NCBI RefSeq assembly: GCF_900129875.1 | Contig: NZ_FQXC01000002.1 | Coordinates: 124,001-188,000, forward strand | Direction: 5' to 3' | DNA from: Marivita hallyeonensis | Lineage (GTDB): Bacteria; Pseudomonadota; Alphaproteobacteria; Rhodobacterales; Rhodobacteraceae | DNA length: 64,000 bases | In this document: positions 8,812-18,221 of the stretch, piece by piece | Layout: every line of letters starts with the position of its first letter | Position numbering within the stretch: the first letter of the stretch is position 1 | Program-made: the position numbers and the translations under genes | The notes under the pieces: model-generated | Seen by the model: only the letters and a program-made list of their open reading frames with translations | What the model was told of the DNA's origin: nothing | The model's database searches: none

Positions 8812-9543
8812 TTAGTCCCCCAGTTCCATGCGTTGCGACAGATCGGCGTCGGACGAGGTCACGTCCTCTTTCGGGCGCGGCTCTCCGGGTTTTTCGCCGG
8901 TGACGAGGAACACCACCTGTTCGGCAATCGACGTGACGTGATCGCCCATCCGTTCGATGTTCTTGGCGATGAAGTGGTAATGCATACACGGGGTGATGTT
9001 GCGCGGGTCTTCCAGCATGAAGGTGAGAAATTCGCGGAAGAGCGTGTTGTACATCTGGTCGATGTCCACATCGCGCGCGATCACGTCGCGGGCCAAGCCC
9101 TCGTCGCGTTGAATGTAGCTGTCGAGCGCGTCCTTGAGCATCTTCTGCACATCGCGCGACATGCGGCGCAGCTGGGACGCAGAGCCGTTGATCTGCGGCA
9201 TGGTCATTAGCACCGCGTTGCGCTTGGCAAGGTTCTTGGCCAGATCGCCGATGCGTTCGAGGTTGGCGCTGATCCGCATGACGGACAGGATCACCCGGAG
9301 GTCAATGGCCGTGGGGGCACGCAAGGCAATGACGCGGGCGGCTTCTTCGTTCAGAAGCTCTTCCAGATCGTCGATGGCGCGGTCGCCTTTACGGACCTGT
9401 TCGGCGAGTTCTTGATCACGGGTTTCGAGCGCCTGCGCGGCGTCGAGGATGGCCTGTTCCACTAGGCCGCCCATTTTCATGATGCGGGCCTGGATGCCTT
9501 CGAGATCACGGTCGAAAGCGCTTGAGATGTGTTCCTGGTTCAT
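8812..9543 (-). CDS. phoU: Phosphate signalling complex protein PhoU
   Basis: Cytoplasmic PhoU of 243 residues with two three-helix repeats. Each half contains the metal-binding acidic pattern (ISANLERIGDLAKNLAKR near 90 and KNIERMGDHVTSIAEQ near 195). It links the state of the PstSCAB transporter to PhoR and damps the Pho response when phosphate is plentiful. It sits between pstB (four bases downstream of its stop) and phoB, the usual order in alphaproteobacteria. Confidence 0.95.
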   Translation of the reverse strand: MNQEHISSAFDRDLEGIQARIMKMGGLVEQAILDAAQALETRDQELAEQVRKGDRAIDDLEELLNEEAARVIALRAPTAIDLRVILSVMRISANLERIGDLAKNLAKRNAVLMTMPQINGSASQLRRMSRDVQKMLKDALDSYIQRDEGLARDVIARDVDIDQMYNTLFREFLTFMLEDPRNITPCMHYHFIAKNIERMGDHVTSIAEQVVFLVTGEKPGEPRPKEDVTSSDADLSQRMELGD

Positions 9544-9547
9544 CGGC

Positions 9548-10345
9548 TTATCCGATCCGTCCGGTGATGTAGCTTTCAGTGCGACTGTCTTCGGGATTGG
9601 TAAAGATTTTCGACGTGTCGTCGTATTCGACCAGATGCCCGAGATGGAAGAACGCGGTGCGCTGGCTGACGCGCGCGGCCTGCTGCATCGAATGTGTGAC
9701 GATGACCACGGCGTAGTTCTGGCGCAGTTCGTCGATCAGTTCCTCGACTTGCGCGGTCGCGATAGGGTCAAGTGCGGAGCAGGGTTCGTCCATCAACAGC
9801 ACTTCAGGTTCCGTCGCCACGGCACGCGCGATGCACAAGCGCTGTTGCTGACCACCCGAAAGACCCGTGCCGGGCGCATTCAAGCGATCTTTGACTTCAT
9901 CCCAGATCGCGCCGCGGCGTAGGGCGCGTTCGACAATCTCGTCCAGTTCGGCCTTGTTTCTTGCCATACCGTGGATGCGCGGACCGTAAGCGATGTTGTC
10001 GTAGATCGACTTAGGGAACGGGTTCGGCTTCTGGAACACCATGCCGACCTTGGCGCGCAGTTGCACCGGATCGACACGCTTGTCGTAGATGTCTTCGCCA
10101 TCGATCTCGATCTTGCCATGAACTCGGCAGATGTCGATCGTATCGTTCATGCGGTTCAGACAGCGCAGAAAAGTGGACTTGCCGCAGCCCGACGGGCCGA
10201 TGAAGGCGGTAACGGTCTTGTCCTGAATCGCAACTGAGACGTCTTTGATGGCGTGGTTGTCGGCGTAGTAGACCTGTACGTCATTGGCTTGAATTTTGAC
10301 GTCTGTCACTACCGCCTCCTTCGTCGTGGATGGTGCATCGTACAT
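9548..10345 (-). CDS. pstB: Phosphate ABC transporter ATP-binding protein
   Basis: ATPase subunit of the high-affinity phosphate importer, 265 residues. The Walker A motif is GPSGCGKST, the signature is LSGGQQQRL and Walker B is [13 protein letters not shown], where the Cys in place of the common Thr/Ser is typical of PstB. The Q-loop is FQKPNPFP. The start giving [11 protein letters not shown] is uncertain: a second start (GTG, 12 codons later) would still leave the whole domain. It lies 15 bases after pstA and four before phoU. Confidence 0.95.
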   Translation of the reverse strand: MYDAPSTTKEAVVTDVKIQANDVQVYYADNHAIKDVSVAIQDKTVTAFIGPSGCGKSTFLRCLNRMNDTIDICRVHGKIEIDGEDIYDKRVDPVQLRAKVGMVFQKPNPFPKSIYDNIAYGPRIHGMARNKAELDEIVERALRRGAIWDEVKDRLNAPGTGLSGGQQQRLCIARAVATEPEVLLMDEPCSALDPIATAQVEELIDELRQNYAVVIVTHSMQQAARVSQRTAFFHLGHLVEYDDTSKIFTNPEDSRTESYITGRIG

Positions 10346-10360
10346 GGGACCGTGTCCTGA

Positions 10361-11683
10361 TTACCAGCGGCGCTCGAAACGGCGGCGCAGAATGATTGCG
10401 ATGAGATTCATGGTGAGGAGGAACAGCAGAAGAATGATGATCCCGCCCCAGGCTTTTTCGTAGAACCCCGCATCAGCACGCGCTGCCCAGGTATAGATCT
10501 GGGCAGGCATGGCGGAATTCGGATCGATGAAACCCGAGACCACACCTTCGGGATAGGCGCGGGCGATATAACCCACCATACCGATCAGCAGAAGCGGCGC
10601 TGTTTCGCCCAAGGCTTGCGCCAGGCCGATGATGGTGCCCGTCAGGATACCCGGAGCCGCCAACGGCAGGACATGGTGGAACACTGTCTGCATCTTGGAG
10701 GCTCCGACGCCAAGCGCGGCTTCGCGGATCGACGGTGGAACCGCCTTGAGCGACGCGCGGGTCGAGATGATGATCGTGGGCAGTGTCATCAATGTCAGAA
10801 CGAGACCACCCACCAGCGGCGCGGATTGCGGAAGGTGCATGAACTGGATGAAGACAGCGAGGCCCAGGATACCGAAGACGATGGACGGCACGGCGGCGAG
10901 GTTGGAGATATTCACCTCGATCAGGTCGGTGAACCAGTTCTTGGGTGCAAACTCTTCCAGATAGATCGACGCGGCAACGCCGATGGGCAAGGACAGGACG
11001 AGCACCACAAGCATCATGAAGAACGACCCGATCACCGCCACACCGATCCCGGCACCGCCCGGGTTGTCGACGCCGGTATCCGCTCCCGTAATGAAGTTCC
11101 AGTTGAACGCGCTTTTGATGATCCCGGCATCGTAAAGCGCGTCCACCAGATCGAGGTCGGTCACCATGAGAAAGCGACTGTCGACAACGCTGTCGCGGGT
11201 CACGCGGCCTTTGAAATAGCCGTCCACACGGGAAGATGCGGCCAGTTCGAAACTCACAGGGGTGCCGATCCGATCAGGATTGGCGCGGAAATACTCGCGG
11301 ATCGTCCCACCGGTCTTGCCCAGGAGGCGTTCAATGGCGGCGGCGTCGAAAGCCACATTCAGACCGCGCTGCTCAAGCTGGCTTTGCAGGGCTGCGATGA
11401 AGATGTTCTCGTAAGCCTTTGTTTTCAGGAGCTGACTTTCGGCTTCATCAAACTGCTCCTGCGTCAGGGTGAACTCAACCTCGACAACCGTCTGGGTGAA
11501 TGCGGGCAGGCCGGAGCGGATAATCGACACCGCGAGAACCACAAGGAAGAAGAGCCCGATGACGATGGCCGTCAGCCCGTAAGCGCGGAACCGTTTTTCG
11601 GCGGCGTTGCGCTTTTTCGTGCGGGCATCGACAGTGGTGAGGGTGCCGCGAGGTGCGGCGCTTTCCATGCTGACATCGGTCAT
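10361..11683 (-). CDS. pstA: Phosphate ABC transporter permease PstA, long form
   Basis: Membrane permease of 440 residues. After a cytoplasmic start (MTDVSMES) and a first helix at about 35-60 there is an extra-cytoplasmic segment of roughly 150 residues typical of alphaproteobacterial PstA (DUF3333), then the permease core with about five helices and the EAALGVGASKMQT coupling loop. The ATG overlaps the pstC stop by four bases. The frame stays open far upstream inside pstC, but that part is an out-of-frame shadow. It pairs with PstC to form the phosphate channel. Confidence 0.93.
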   Translation of the reverse strand: MTDVSMESAAPRGTLTTVDARTKKRNAAEKRFRAYGLTAIVIGLFFLVVLAVSIIRSGLPAFTQTVVEVEFTLTQEQFDEAESQLLKTKAYENIFIAALQSQLEQRGLNVAFDAAAIERLLGKTGGTIREYFRANPDRIGTPVSFELAASSRVDGYFKGRVTRDSVVDSRFLMVTDLDLVDALYDAGIIKSAFNWNFITGADTGVDNPGGAGIGVAVIGSFFMMLVVLVLSLPIGVAASIYLEEFAPKNWFTDLIEVNISNLAAVPSIVFGILGLAVFIQFMHLPQSAPLVGGLVLTLMTLPTIIISTRASLKAVPPSIREAALGVGASKMQTVFHHVLPLAAPGILTGTIIGLAQALGETAPLLLIGMVGYIARAYPEGVVSGFIDPNSAMPAQIYTWAARADAGFYEKAWGGIIILLLFLLTMNLIAIILRRRFERRW

Positions 11684-13152
11684 TCGTACTGCTCCCGATA
11701 TTTGCGCACGATATAGAGCGCGAAGATGTTGAGCCCGAGCGTGATGACGAAAAGCGTCATGCCAAGGGCGAAGGCCACCAGCGCCTCGGGTGAGGCGAAA
11801 TCCGCGTCTCCGGTCAGTTGCGACACGATTTTGGCGGTCACGGTGGTCATCGCTTCGAACGGGTTGAGTGACAGCCGCGCGGCGGCCCCGGCCCCCAGGA
11901 CGACAATCATCGTTTCGCCGATGGCCCGCGAGGCGGCGAGCAGGATCGCACCGACAATGCCGGGCAGGGCGGCGGGCAGCACGACCTGGCGGATCGTCTC
12001 GGATTGTGTTGCGCCAAGCCCGTATGACCCGTCTCTCATCGCTTGCGGTACGGCGTTGATGATGTCGTCCGACAGCGAAGATACGAAGGGGATGAGCATG
12101 ATGCCCATGACAAGCCCCGCAGTCATCACCGCGGTTCCGGCCTGCATCCAGCCTAGGCCATCGTCGCCGAAGACGCGGACCAGAAGCGGTCCGACGGTCA
12201 GAAGGGCGAAGAGGCCGTAAACGATGGTCGGGATGCCTGCGAGCACCTCCAACAGCGGCTTGGCGATGGCGCGCACCTTCGGGCTTGCGTATTCGGACAG
12301 GTAGATCGCCGCGAAGAGACCAACCGGGACGGCGACAAGAAGCGCCACGATCGAGATGTAGAACGTGCCCCACAGCAGCGGGAGGATCCCGAGGTCGGAC
12401 GCGCCGCCGCGCCCCGAAAAGCTGGGAGCCCAGCTGAGACCGAAGAAGAATTCGGACGCGGGGTAGAGGCGGAAGAACTCAATGGTGTTGAAGACCAGCG
12501 ACAGCACGATGCCGAGCGTGGTCAGGATGGCGATGGACGCGGCGGCGATGAGCAGGGCGCGCACGCCTCGTTCCACAGTGTTGCGGGCGCGGAACGCCGG
12601 CGATGCTTCGCGAATGCCCCATGTGGCCCCGATCAAGGCAACGATAATCACCGCGACCGACATCCAACGCGCGCCAATGGTATTCAACGCACGAAACTGC
12701 TGTGCGGCGGCCAGCACCGGCTCTGTGAGCTGCGAAGTAACGATAGCTCCGGCCTCTTGCAGGCTGGATGTGGCCACGTCCAGATCAAGCCCTTCGCTGC
12801 GCGCGAGCGCCTCGGTCAGGCCGCCCGACGCGACGGCCATGTCGAGCCCGTCCGCCGTCCGGCGCACCTCGGCCATCACCAGCGCGCGCGACGAATTGTC
12901 TGCAATCGCCGCGTCGGGGATCAACGACGAAACGGCGTTATCGACGATGAACGGCTGCGCGAGGAGCCAGGCGACGAGAAGCAGCAGGGCAGGGACCGCC
13001 GACTTCATCGCGGCGTTGCTTCCGTAGTAGGACGGCAGCGAATGCAGTGCCCGGCGATCGTCGCCAGCCATCGACAACACCCGCGACCGAGCGAGCAGAT
13101 ATGCCCCTGCGGCTATCGCCAGAACGATCAGGAAGAGCCAGAAAAGTGGCAT
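11680..13152 (-). CDS. pstC: Phosphate ABC transporter permease PstC, long form
   Basis: Membrane permease of 490 residues. It begins with a hydrophobic helix (residues 1-20) and a second one near 52-66, followed by a periplasmic region to about 150, and then the transporter core with the coupling loop YGLGATQSETIRQV near 380. The long N-terminal extension is usual for PstC of this bacterial order and matches the similarly extended PstA. It follows pstS after a hairpin and overlaps pstA by four bases. Confidence 0.93.
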   Translation of the reverse strand: MPLFWLFLIVLAIAAGAYLLARSRVLSMAGDDRRALHSLPSYYGSNAAMKSAVPALLLLVAWLLAQPFIVDNAVSSLIPDAAIADNSSRALVMAEVRRTADGLDMAVASGGLTEALARSEGLDLDVATSSLQEAGAIVTSQLTEPVLAAAQQFRALNTIGARWMSVAVIIVALIGATWGIREASPAFRARNTVERGVRALLIAAASIAILTTLGIVLSLVFNTIEFFRLYPASEFFFGLSWAPSFSGRGGASDLGILPLLWGTFYISIVALLVAVPVGLFAAIYLSEYASPKVRAIAKPLLEVLAGIPTIVYGLFALLTVGPLLVRVFGDDGLGWMQAGTAVMTAGLVMGIMLIPFVSSLSDDIINAVPQAMRDGSYGLGATQSETIRQVVLPAALPGIVGAILLAASRAIGETMIVVLGAGAAARLSLNPFEAMTTVTAKIVSQLTGDADFASPEALVAFALGMTLFVITLGLNIFALYIVRKYREQYE

Positions 13153-13182
13153 GAAGCCCCCAAGAAACGTTTAATCACCTAA

Positions 13183-13215
13183 AAGGAAAAGGAGGCGACG
13201 AAATATGCCGCCTCC
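13183..13215 (-). terminator. Hairpin with T-rich tail between pstS and pstC
   Basis: On the minus strand a seven-base stem GGAGGCG/CGCCTCC (13191-13197 with 13209-13215) is followed by TTTTCCTTTT. Placed just after pstS, it probably stops or attenuates part of the transcripts, giving more of the binding protein than of the membrane and ATPase subunits. Confidence 0.6.
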
Positions 13216-13236
13216 TGTCTGGTCGGGCAGGGACGA

Positions 13237-14274
13237 TTACATGTCGGCGCCCATGACCTTTTCGTCAGCGACCATCTGCTGTGTCTTGGCCAGTTCCGGA
13301 TCGGACACCAGACCGTATTGCGCCAGCGGGCCGGACGGGTCAGCAAGATCGTCGGAGACGAAGAATTGGGCGAACTCCTTGAGGCCCGGGATCACGCCGA
13401 TATGCGCTTTCTTGATATAGAAGAAGAGCGGGCGGGAGACCGGATATTCACCGGCGGCAATGGTTTCGGTCGACGGGGCGACGCCCGACATGGTCGCGAC
13501 CTTCAGCGTGTCGGTATTGTTCTCGTAAAAGGCGAGGCCAAACACGCCGATGCCGTTGGTGTTGGCGTCGATGCGGGCGAGGGTCTCGGTGTAGTCGCCA
13601 TCGATGTCGACGGACTTGCCGTCCTGCCGGACGTCGAGGCACGCATCCTCTACGTCATCCTCGGACATGCCGCCTGCGATCATCGCTTCCATGGCGCCGG
13701 TGGCTTCGCACCCGGCGAGCAGAACCTGTTCTTCGAAGACTTCGCGTGTGCCGTGCTTGGTGCCCGGGATGAACATCGCGATTTCCGCGTCGGGCAGGTC
13801 AGCGTTGAACTCGGCCCATGTCTCGTAGGTGTTCTCGACCAGGGCACCGTCTTTCATGACCTGCGCGCCAATGGCGTTGTAGATGTCTGCCGGAACGAAC
13901 GCGTTGAAGGCCGGGCCGGAATGCTGCGAGGCAAAGACGATGCCGTCATAGCCGATGCGGACTTCGATGATGTCCGTCACGCCGTTTTCGGCGCAGGCGG
14001 CAATTTCGCGCTCGCGCATTGCGCGGGATGCGTTTGCGATATCGATGGTGTTTTCGCCAACGCCTTCGCAAAACCGCTTGAGGCCCGCGGAAGAGCCACC
14101 GGACTCAACAACCGGGGTCGGGAAATCGGTGTTCTCACCGAAAGCCTCGGCCACGATGGACGCATAGGGAAGGACCGTTGACGACCCGGCGATCTGGACG
14201 TTGTCACGCGCCATGGCAGATGTTGCTGAAACTGCTGCGATGGCAGCAGCGGACACAGAGAGTTTCACGGACAT
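13237..14274 (-). CDS. pstS: Phosphate ABC transporter periplasmic binding protein
   Basis: Periplasmic phosphate receptor of 345 residues with a Sec signal peptide cleaved after about residue 22 (AMA-RDN). Phosphate-contact motifs are GSSTV at about 31-35 and the ESGGSSAGLKRFC region near 58-70, with NASRAM further on. It is the first gene of the pst-pho operon. A three-half-site Pho box lies 86 bases upstream of the start, so it should be strongly induced in phosphate limitation through PhoB. Confidence 0.95.
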   Translation of the reverse strand: MSVKLSVSAAAIAAVSATSAMARDNVQIAGSSTVLPYASIVAEAFGENTDFPTPVVESGGSSAGLKRFCEGVGENTIDIANASRAMREREIAACAENGVTDIIEVRIGYDGIVFASQHSGPAFNAFVPADIYNAIGAQVMKDGALVENTYETWAEFNADLPDAEIAMFIPGTKHGTREVFEEQVLLAGCEATGAMEAMIAGGMSEDDVEDACLDVRQDGKSVDIDGDYTETLARIDANTNGIGVFGLAFYENNTDTLKVATMSGVAPSTETIAAGEYPVSRPLFFYIKKAHIGVIPGLKEFAQFFVSDDLADPSGPLAQYGLVSDPELAKTQQMVADEKVMGADM

Positions 14275-14664
14275 GAAGTCAGCTCCTTGGTTTGGAATCT
14301 CTCGGCCATCCCCCTGATGACCGTTGGCGCCGGATCTAGTCGCGGTTGACCATGCTTTTGTGACAGTTGCGTAACAGTTTTATGACGCAGGCCCGCGTGC
14401 ATTGAAGAAATTTGAGTGCTGCCTGCAGGTGCCTGATTTTACATGACTTTCCCAAGTGAATTGACCAAACGTCACGCCGGACAGCGGGACAGCAAGACGT
14501 AAGTCCATTCGGCGAAATTAGCCGCTTGCGGCCTTCCACGACGGTCCACGCGCGATCTTGCGAGTCGCTTTGATGTGGAGGTGCCTCAGCGTGGCTTGCG
14601 GAATCGAGTTTGAAGATGCAGGACGACAAGCTATCGTTCAAAGGCCGAGATTTGGGAGCCTGCC
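14275..14664. other. pstS-gcdH divergent intergenic region
   Basis: 390 bases without a gene. Next to pstS it holds the Pho box (14360-14388). The remainder, towards the acyl-CoA dehydrogenase gene, shows no clear motif or structure to me; a short open frame on the minus strand (14336-14641) has no protein-like features. Confidence 0.6.
14360..14388 (-). promoter_or_regulatory. Pho box with three half-sites upstream of pstS
   Basis: Read on the minus strand: GCGTCAT, four bases, CTGTTAC, four bases, CTGTCAC. The 11-base period and the 7-4-7 layout with A-rich spacers match PhoB-binding direct repeats (consensus CTGTCAT). The two downstream half-sites are near-perfect and the third is weaker. 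It lies 86 bases before the pstS start. Confidence 0.85.
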
Positions 14665-15897
14665 ATGAACGAGATGACCCCGCCGAAACCTGCCTTGAAA
14701 GCCAAAGACGCCCCTGATCTTGGGTCGTTTTCCTGGGACGACCCGCTGCGTCTTGCCGATCAACTGACCGAAGACGAGCGCATGATGGCCGACAGCGCGC
14801 GCGCCTATGCGCAGGAAAAACTGCAACCCCGGGTGATCGAAGCGTACAACAGTGAAACCGTAGAGCCCGAAATCTTTCGCGAAATGGGTGAAATGGGTCT
14901 TCTCGGGATCACCATTCCCGAGGAGTATGGCGGGCTAGGGGCCTCCTATGTGTCTTACGGCCTTGTCGCGCGCGAGATCGAGCGCGTCGATAGCGGCTAC
15001 AGGTCCATGATGAGTGTGCAATCTAGCCTCGTCATGTACCCGATCTATGCCTACGGAACCGAAGAGCAGCGGCAGAAATACCTCCCGAAACTGGCAAGCG
15101 GCGCGTTCATCGGCTGCTTCGGCCTCACAGAACCGGATGCAGGTTCGGATCCCGCCGGGATGAAGACACGCGCCGAGAAAACAGAGAGCGGCTACCGGAT
15201 CACTGGATCGAAGATGTGGATCTCGAACAGCCCGATTGCCGACGTCTTCGTCGTCTGGGCCAAGTCGGACGCGCATGACGGGAAGATCCGCGGGTTTGTG
15301 CTTGAGAAAGGCATGACGGGTCTGAGCGCACCAAAAGTCGGCAACAAGCTGTCGCTGCGCGCGTCTGTGACCGGCGAGATCGTCATGGACGGGGTCGACG
15401 TTGGCGAAGATGCTTTGTTGCCGCATGTTCAAGGGCTTAAAGGGCCGTTTGGATGTTTAAACCGCGCGCGTTACGGCATCAGCTGGGGCGTCATGGGTGC
15501 CGCTGAGTTCTGCTGGCACGCAGCACGGCAATACGGGCTGGATCGCAAGCAATTCGGCAAGCCCATCGCGCAAACGCAGCTCTTCCAGAAAAAGCTCGCG
15601 GACATGCAGACCGAGATCACCTTGGGCCTTCAAGCGTCCTTGCAAGTGGGCCGCCTGATGGACGACGCCAAGGCCGCACCGGAAATGATCTCGATGGTTA
15701 AGCGTAACAACTGTGGAAAAGCACTTGATATCGCAAGACTTTCCCGAGACATGCACGGCGGGAACGGGATCTCGGCCGAGTTCCAGGTGATGCGCCATAT
15801 GGCGAACCTAGAAACGGTGAACACCTACGAAGGGACGCATGACGTACACGCCTTGATCCTGGGACGCGCGCAAACAGGGCTTCAGGCGTTCTTCTGA
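14665..15897 (+). CDS. gcdH: Glutaryl-CoA dehydrogenase
   Basis: FAD-dependent acyl-CoA dehydrogenase of 410 residues converting glutaryl-CoA to crotonyl-CoA and CO2 in lysine/tryptophan and aromatic catabolism. The segment [18 protein letters not shown] is characteristic of the glutaryl-CoA group rather than of straight-chain dehydrogenases. [11 protein letters not shown] marks the FAD/substrate site and the catalytic base is Glu389 in YEGTHD. The ATG follows GGGAG at 14654. It is divergent from pstS; the next gene is a LuxR regulator on the same strand 301 bases away. Confidence 0.92.
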   Translation: MNEMTPPKPALKAKDAPDLGSFSWDDPLRLADQLTEDERMMADSARAYAQEKLQPRVIEAYNSETVEPEIFREMGEMGLLGITIPEEYGGLGASYVSYGLVAREIERVDSGYRSMMSVQSSLVMYPIYAYGTEEQRQKYLPKLASGAFIGCFGLTEPDAGSDPAGMKTRAEKTESGYRITGSKMWISNSPIADVFVVWAKSDAHDGKIRGFVLEKGMTGLSAPKVGNKLSLRASVTGEIVMDGVDVGEDALLPHVQGLKGPFGCLNRARYGISWGVMGAAEFCWHAARQYGLDRKQFGKPIAQTQLFQKKLADMQTEITLGLQASLQVGRLMDDAKAAPEMISMVKRNNCGKALDIARLSRDMHGGNGISAEFQVMRHMANLETVNTYEGTHDVHALILGRAQTGLQAFF

Positions 15898-16198
15898 TCT
15901 CCAAGACAGCGCTAAGTAAACAACGTGTCACAGGCCGCTGATTTCACAAGAGAAGTGCCTACGCTTCCCGCGTATATTATTCTTATAATCAGTATTATGT
16001 AATATAAACTTGCTACTGCGAACAGCATTTAGGGCTTTCGCAGTCGGTCTTGGACAAGGAACGTCTAATCCTGCATGTGCCGTAGGAAAGCGTAGCTACG
16101 TCGGACGTAACCCATTAGTGTTAAACAACGTCCGGCGCGCTAGACAAAGCGAAGCCGCGCGCACTAAAAAAAGTTGTAGCTTTGATGTCTTGGTCACG
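15898..16198. other. AT-rich upstream region of the LuxR gene
   Basis: About 300 bases without a gene. Positions 15970-16015 are strikingly A/T-rich for this genome and contain several TATAAT-like hexamers (TATTATT, TTATAAT, TATTATG). Downstream are a perfect ten-base palindrome CGTAGCTACG (16091-16100) and an inverted pair CGGACGT (16102-16108) / ACGTCCG (16128-16134) spaced by 19 bases. These look like a promoter with operator elements for the LuxR gene, but no known binding-site consensus fits well. Confidence 0.5.
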
Positions 16199-16960
16199 AT
16201 GACGCCTGTACAAAACGCGGCCCTTTTGGATTTGACCCACGCCAACAGCATTGAGACGCTGTGGGACCTGCATTGTCGGCGTATGGCGAATTTCGGGTTT
16301 GACCGGTTGCTCTACGGATTCACGCGTTTCCGCACCGCGACCTCGCTCGGTGATCCGAACGATTTCATCATCCTGTCGAATATCGAATCCGATTACGTCA
16401 CGCATTTCGTCAATGATGGTCTCTACCGCCAAGCGCCGATGGTGCAATGGGCGCTTGAGAACGACGGCGCGGCAAGCTGGACTGTTCTGCAGATGATGAT
16501 GGAAAGCGGCACTGTGACCGATGCAGAGCGGCGCATCCTTGCGTTCAATGCAAAACATGGAATTACAGCGGGATACTCGATCAGCTTCCGCAGCCTGTCG
16601 GACCGCGCCAAGGGGGCCGTCGCGTTGATTGCGGAACCGGGCATGTCGCAGGCGGATGTGGATGCGGTTTGGGAAAGATCGGGCGAACTCATTCAGCTGA
16701 TGAACAACATCGTGCATCTGAAGATCCTCACCCTGCCCTATACGCCCCCAAATCAGGCGCTCACCAAGCGCCAGCGTGAAGCTTTGGAATGGGTCGGCGG
16801 CGGGAAAACGATGCAGGACATCGCCACGATCATGGGGCTCACACCTGCAACGGTTGAAAAGCATTTGCGTTTGGCGCGACAGGCGCTGAACGTCGACACC
16901 ACGGCGCAGGCCGTGCTGAAAGCCGCGTTACAGAACCAAATGTTCGTCAGCGACGCCTGA
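16199..16960 (+). CDS. LuxR-family regulator with autoinducer-binding domain (LuxR solo)
   Basis: Transcription factor of 253 residues: an autoinducer-binding domain (about 20-165) and a C-terminal LuxR helix-turn-helix (about 185-248; LTKRQREALEW, ATVEKHLRLAR). The sites that contact the lactone in TraR-type proteins look altered: Tyr66 and Phe70 sit where Trp and Tyr are usual, and the Asp of the Asp-Pro pair is Ala79 (YRQAP). That suggests a non-canonical ligand or none. No luxI-type synthase is in the window. The ATG giving MTPVQNAA is preferred; upstream codons of the open frame are not protein-like. Confidence 0.85.
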   Translation: MTPVQNAALLDLTHANSIETLWDLHCRRMANFGFDRLLYGFTRFRTATSLGDPNDFIILSNIESDYVTHFVNDGLYRQAPMVQWALENDGAASWTVLQMMMESGTVTDAERRILAFNAKHGITAGYSISFRSLSDRAKGAVALIAEPGMSQADVDAVWERSGELIQLMNNIVHLKILTLPYTPPNQALTKRQREALEWVGGGKTMQDIATIMGLTPATVEKHLRLARQALNVDTTAQAVLKAALQNQMFVSDA

Positions 16961-17213
16961 AACCCGAAAAAAGTTGCTTTGGTCAGGAAATCCGGACTTT
17001 CTTGACGTTGCGTTAACTGGCAATCTGAAGTTGTTCCGTGAGTGGTGGCAATTACAGCCTAGGAACACGAGGCCCGCATCCGCGCGTATTGTATAGGCTC
17101 TGCGGGTCTCACTCAAAGAGCACTGTGTGTTCGGAGATGGTGTGCCTGTCCCGGCTGAGTTTCATCCCGATCCACGATCCGTCGCAGCCACCCCAATGGC
17201 GCGACGGGTGTTC
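16961..17213. other. Intergenic region between luxR and tsf 3' ends
   Basis: Roughly 250 bases between two convergent genes, ending at the tsf terminator. I see no tRNA, coding signal or repeat in it; a 77-codon open frame on the plus strand (17038-17271) runs into the terminator and is judged spurious. Confidence 0.5.
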
Positions 17214-17250
17214 GAAAAAAAGCGGCGCTGTCTATTCCGACAGCGCCGCC
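17214..17250 (-). terminator. Rho-independent terminator of rpsB-tsf
   Basis: On the minus strand an 11-base stem (17239-17249 with 17222-17232, GCGGCGCTGTC) and a six-base loop are followed by a run of seven T residues. It lies 23 bases after the tsf stop codon. Confidence 0.9.
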
Positions 17251-17272
17251 TTCATGTCTCGTCGGGGATGAC

Positions 17273-18148
17273 TTAGCCCTGAACGGCTTTCGCCACTTCA
17301 GCAGCGAAGTCTTCTTCCTTCTTCTCGATGCCTTCGCCGACCTCAAGACGCACAAATCCGGTGATATCGACACCCGCTTCCTTGGCCGCCGCTTCGACGG
17401 TCAGGTCGGGGTTGATGACGAAGGACTGACCCAACAGCGTCACTTCGCTGAGGTACTTCTTCATGCGGCCTTCGATCATCTTTTCGATCACCTGCTCGGG
17501 CTTGCCCGACTCGCGCGCGATCTCGATCTGGATCTGGCGTTCTTTGTCGATGACGGCCGGATCGAGGTCATCCGCAGACAACGATGCCGGGTTCACGGCG
17601 GCGATGTGCATCGCGACCTGCTTGCCGAAGGATTCGTTGTCGCCGGACAGCGCGACCAGCACGCCGATCTTGCCCATGTCATCCGCTGCCGCGTTGTGCA
17701 CGTAGGACACGACCTGCGTGCCTTCGATCGTTGCCATACGGCGTACGGACATGTTCTCGCCGATGGTGGCGATCTTGTCGGTCAGAACATCCTGAACCGT
17801 CTTGCCGCCCATGTCGGAGGTCAGAAGCGAGGCCACGTCCGACGCATTCATCGCCAGCTTTGCGATACCCGCGACCATGGTCTGGAATTCGGCGTTCTTG
17901 CCGACGAAATCGGTCTCGGAGTTCACTTCGACCGCGACGCCCTTGTTGCCTTCCACGACGACGGCCACAAGGCCCTCTGCCGCAGTGCGGTCGGACTTCT
18001 TCGCGGCCTTGGCCAGACCCTTGGTGCGCAGCCAATCGACGGCTCCGTCCATGTCGCCATCGGTTTCCACCAGCGCTTTCTTGGCATCCATCATGCCCGC
18101 GCCGGTCATCTCGCGCAGTTCTTTTACCTGTGCTGCTGTGATCGCCAT
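17273..18148 (-). CDS. tsf: Translation elongation factor Ts
   Basis: Nucleotide exchange factor for EF-Tu, 291 residues, cytoplasmic. The UBA-like N-terminus is complete ([18 protein letters not shown]) and the TDFVGKN motif that contacts EF-Tu is near residue 80. The C-terminal dimerisation modules are present. It lies 73 bases downstream of rpsB, the conserved bacterial order, and is followed by a strong terminator. Confidence 0.97.
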   Translation of the reverse strand: MAITAAQVKELREMTGAGMMDAKKALVETDGDMDGAVDWLRTKGLAKAAKKSDRTAAEGLVAVVVEGNKGVAVEVNSETDFVGKNAEFQTMVAGIAKLAMNASDVASLLTSDMGGKTVQDVLTDKIATIGENMSVRRMATIEGTQVVSYVHNAAADDMGKIGVLVALSGDNESFGKQVAMHIAAVNPASLSADDLDPAVIDKERQIQIEIARESGKPEQVIEKMIEGRMKKYLSEVTLLGQSFVINPDLTVEAAAKEAGVDITGFVRLEVGEGIEKKEEDFAAEVAKAVQG

Positions 18149-18221
18149 TTTCGGCTCTCCTCAAATTCAGTTCGGGTTGCGCGGCACATAGGTACGCCGC
18201 GCATCATGTTCAAACGAAGGC

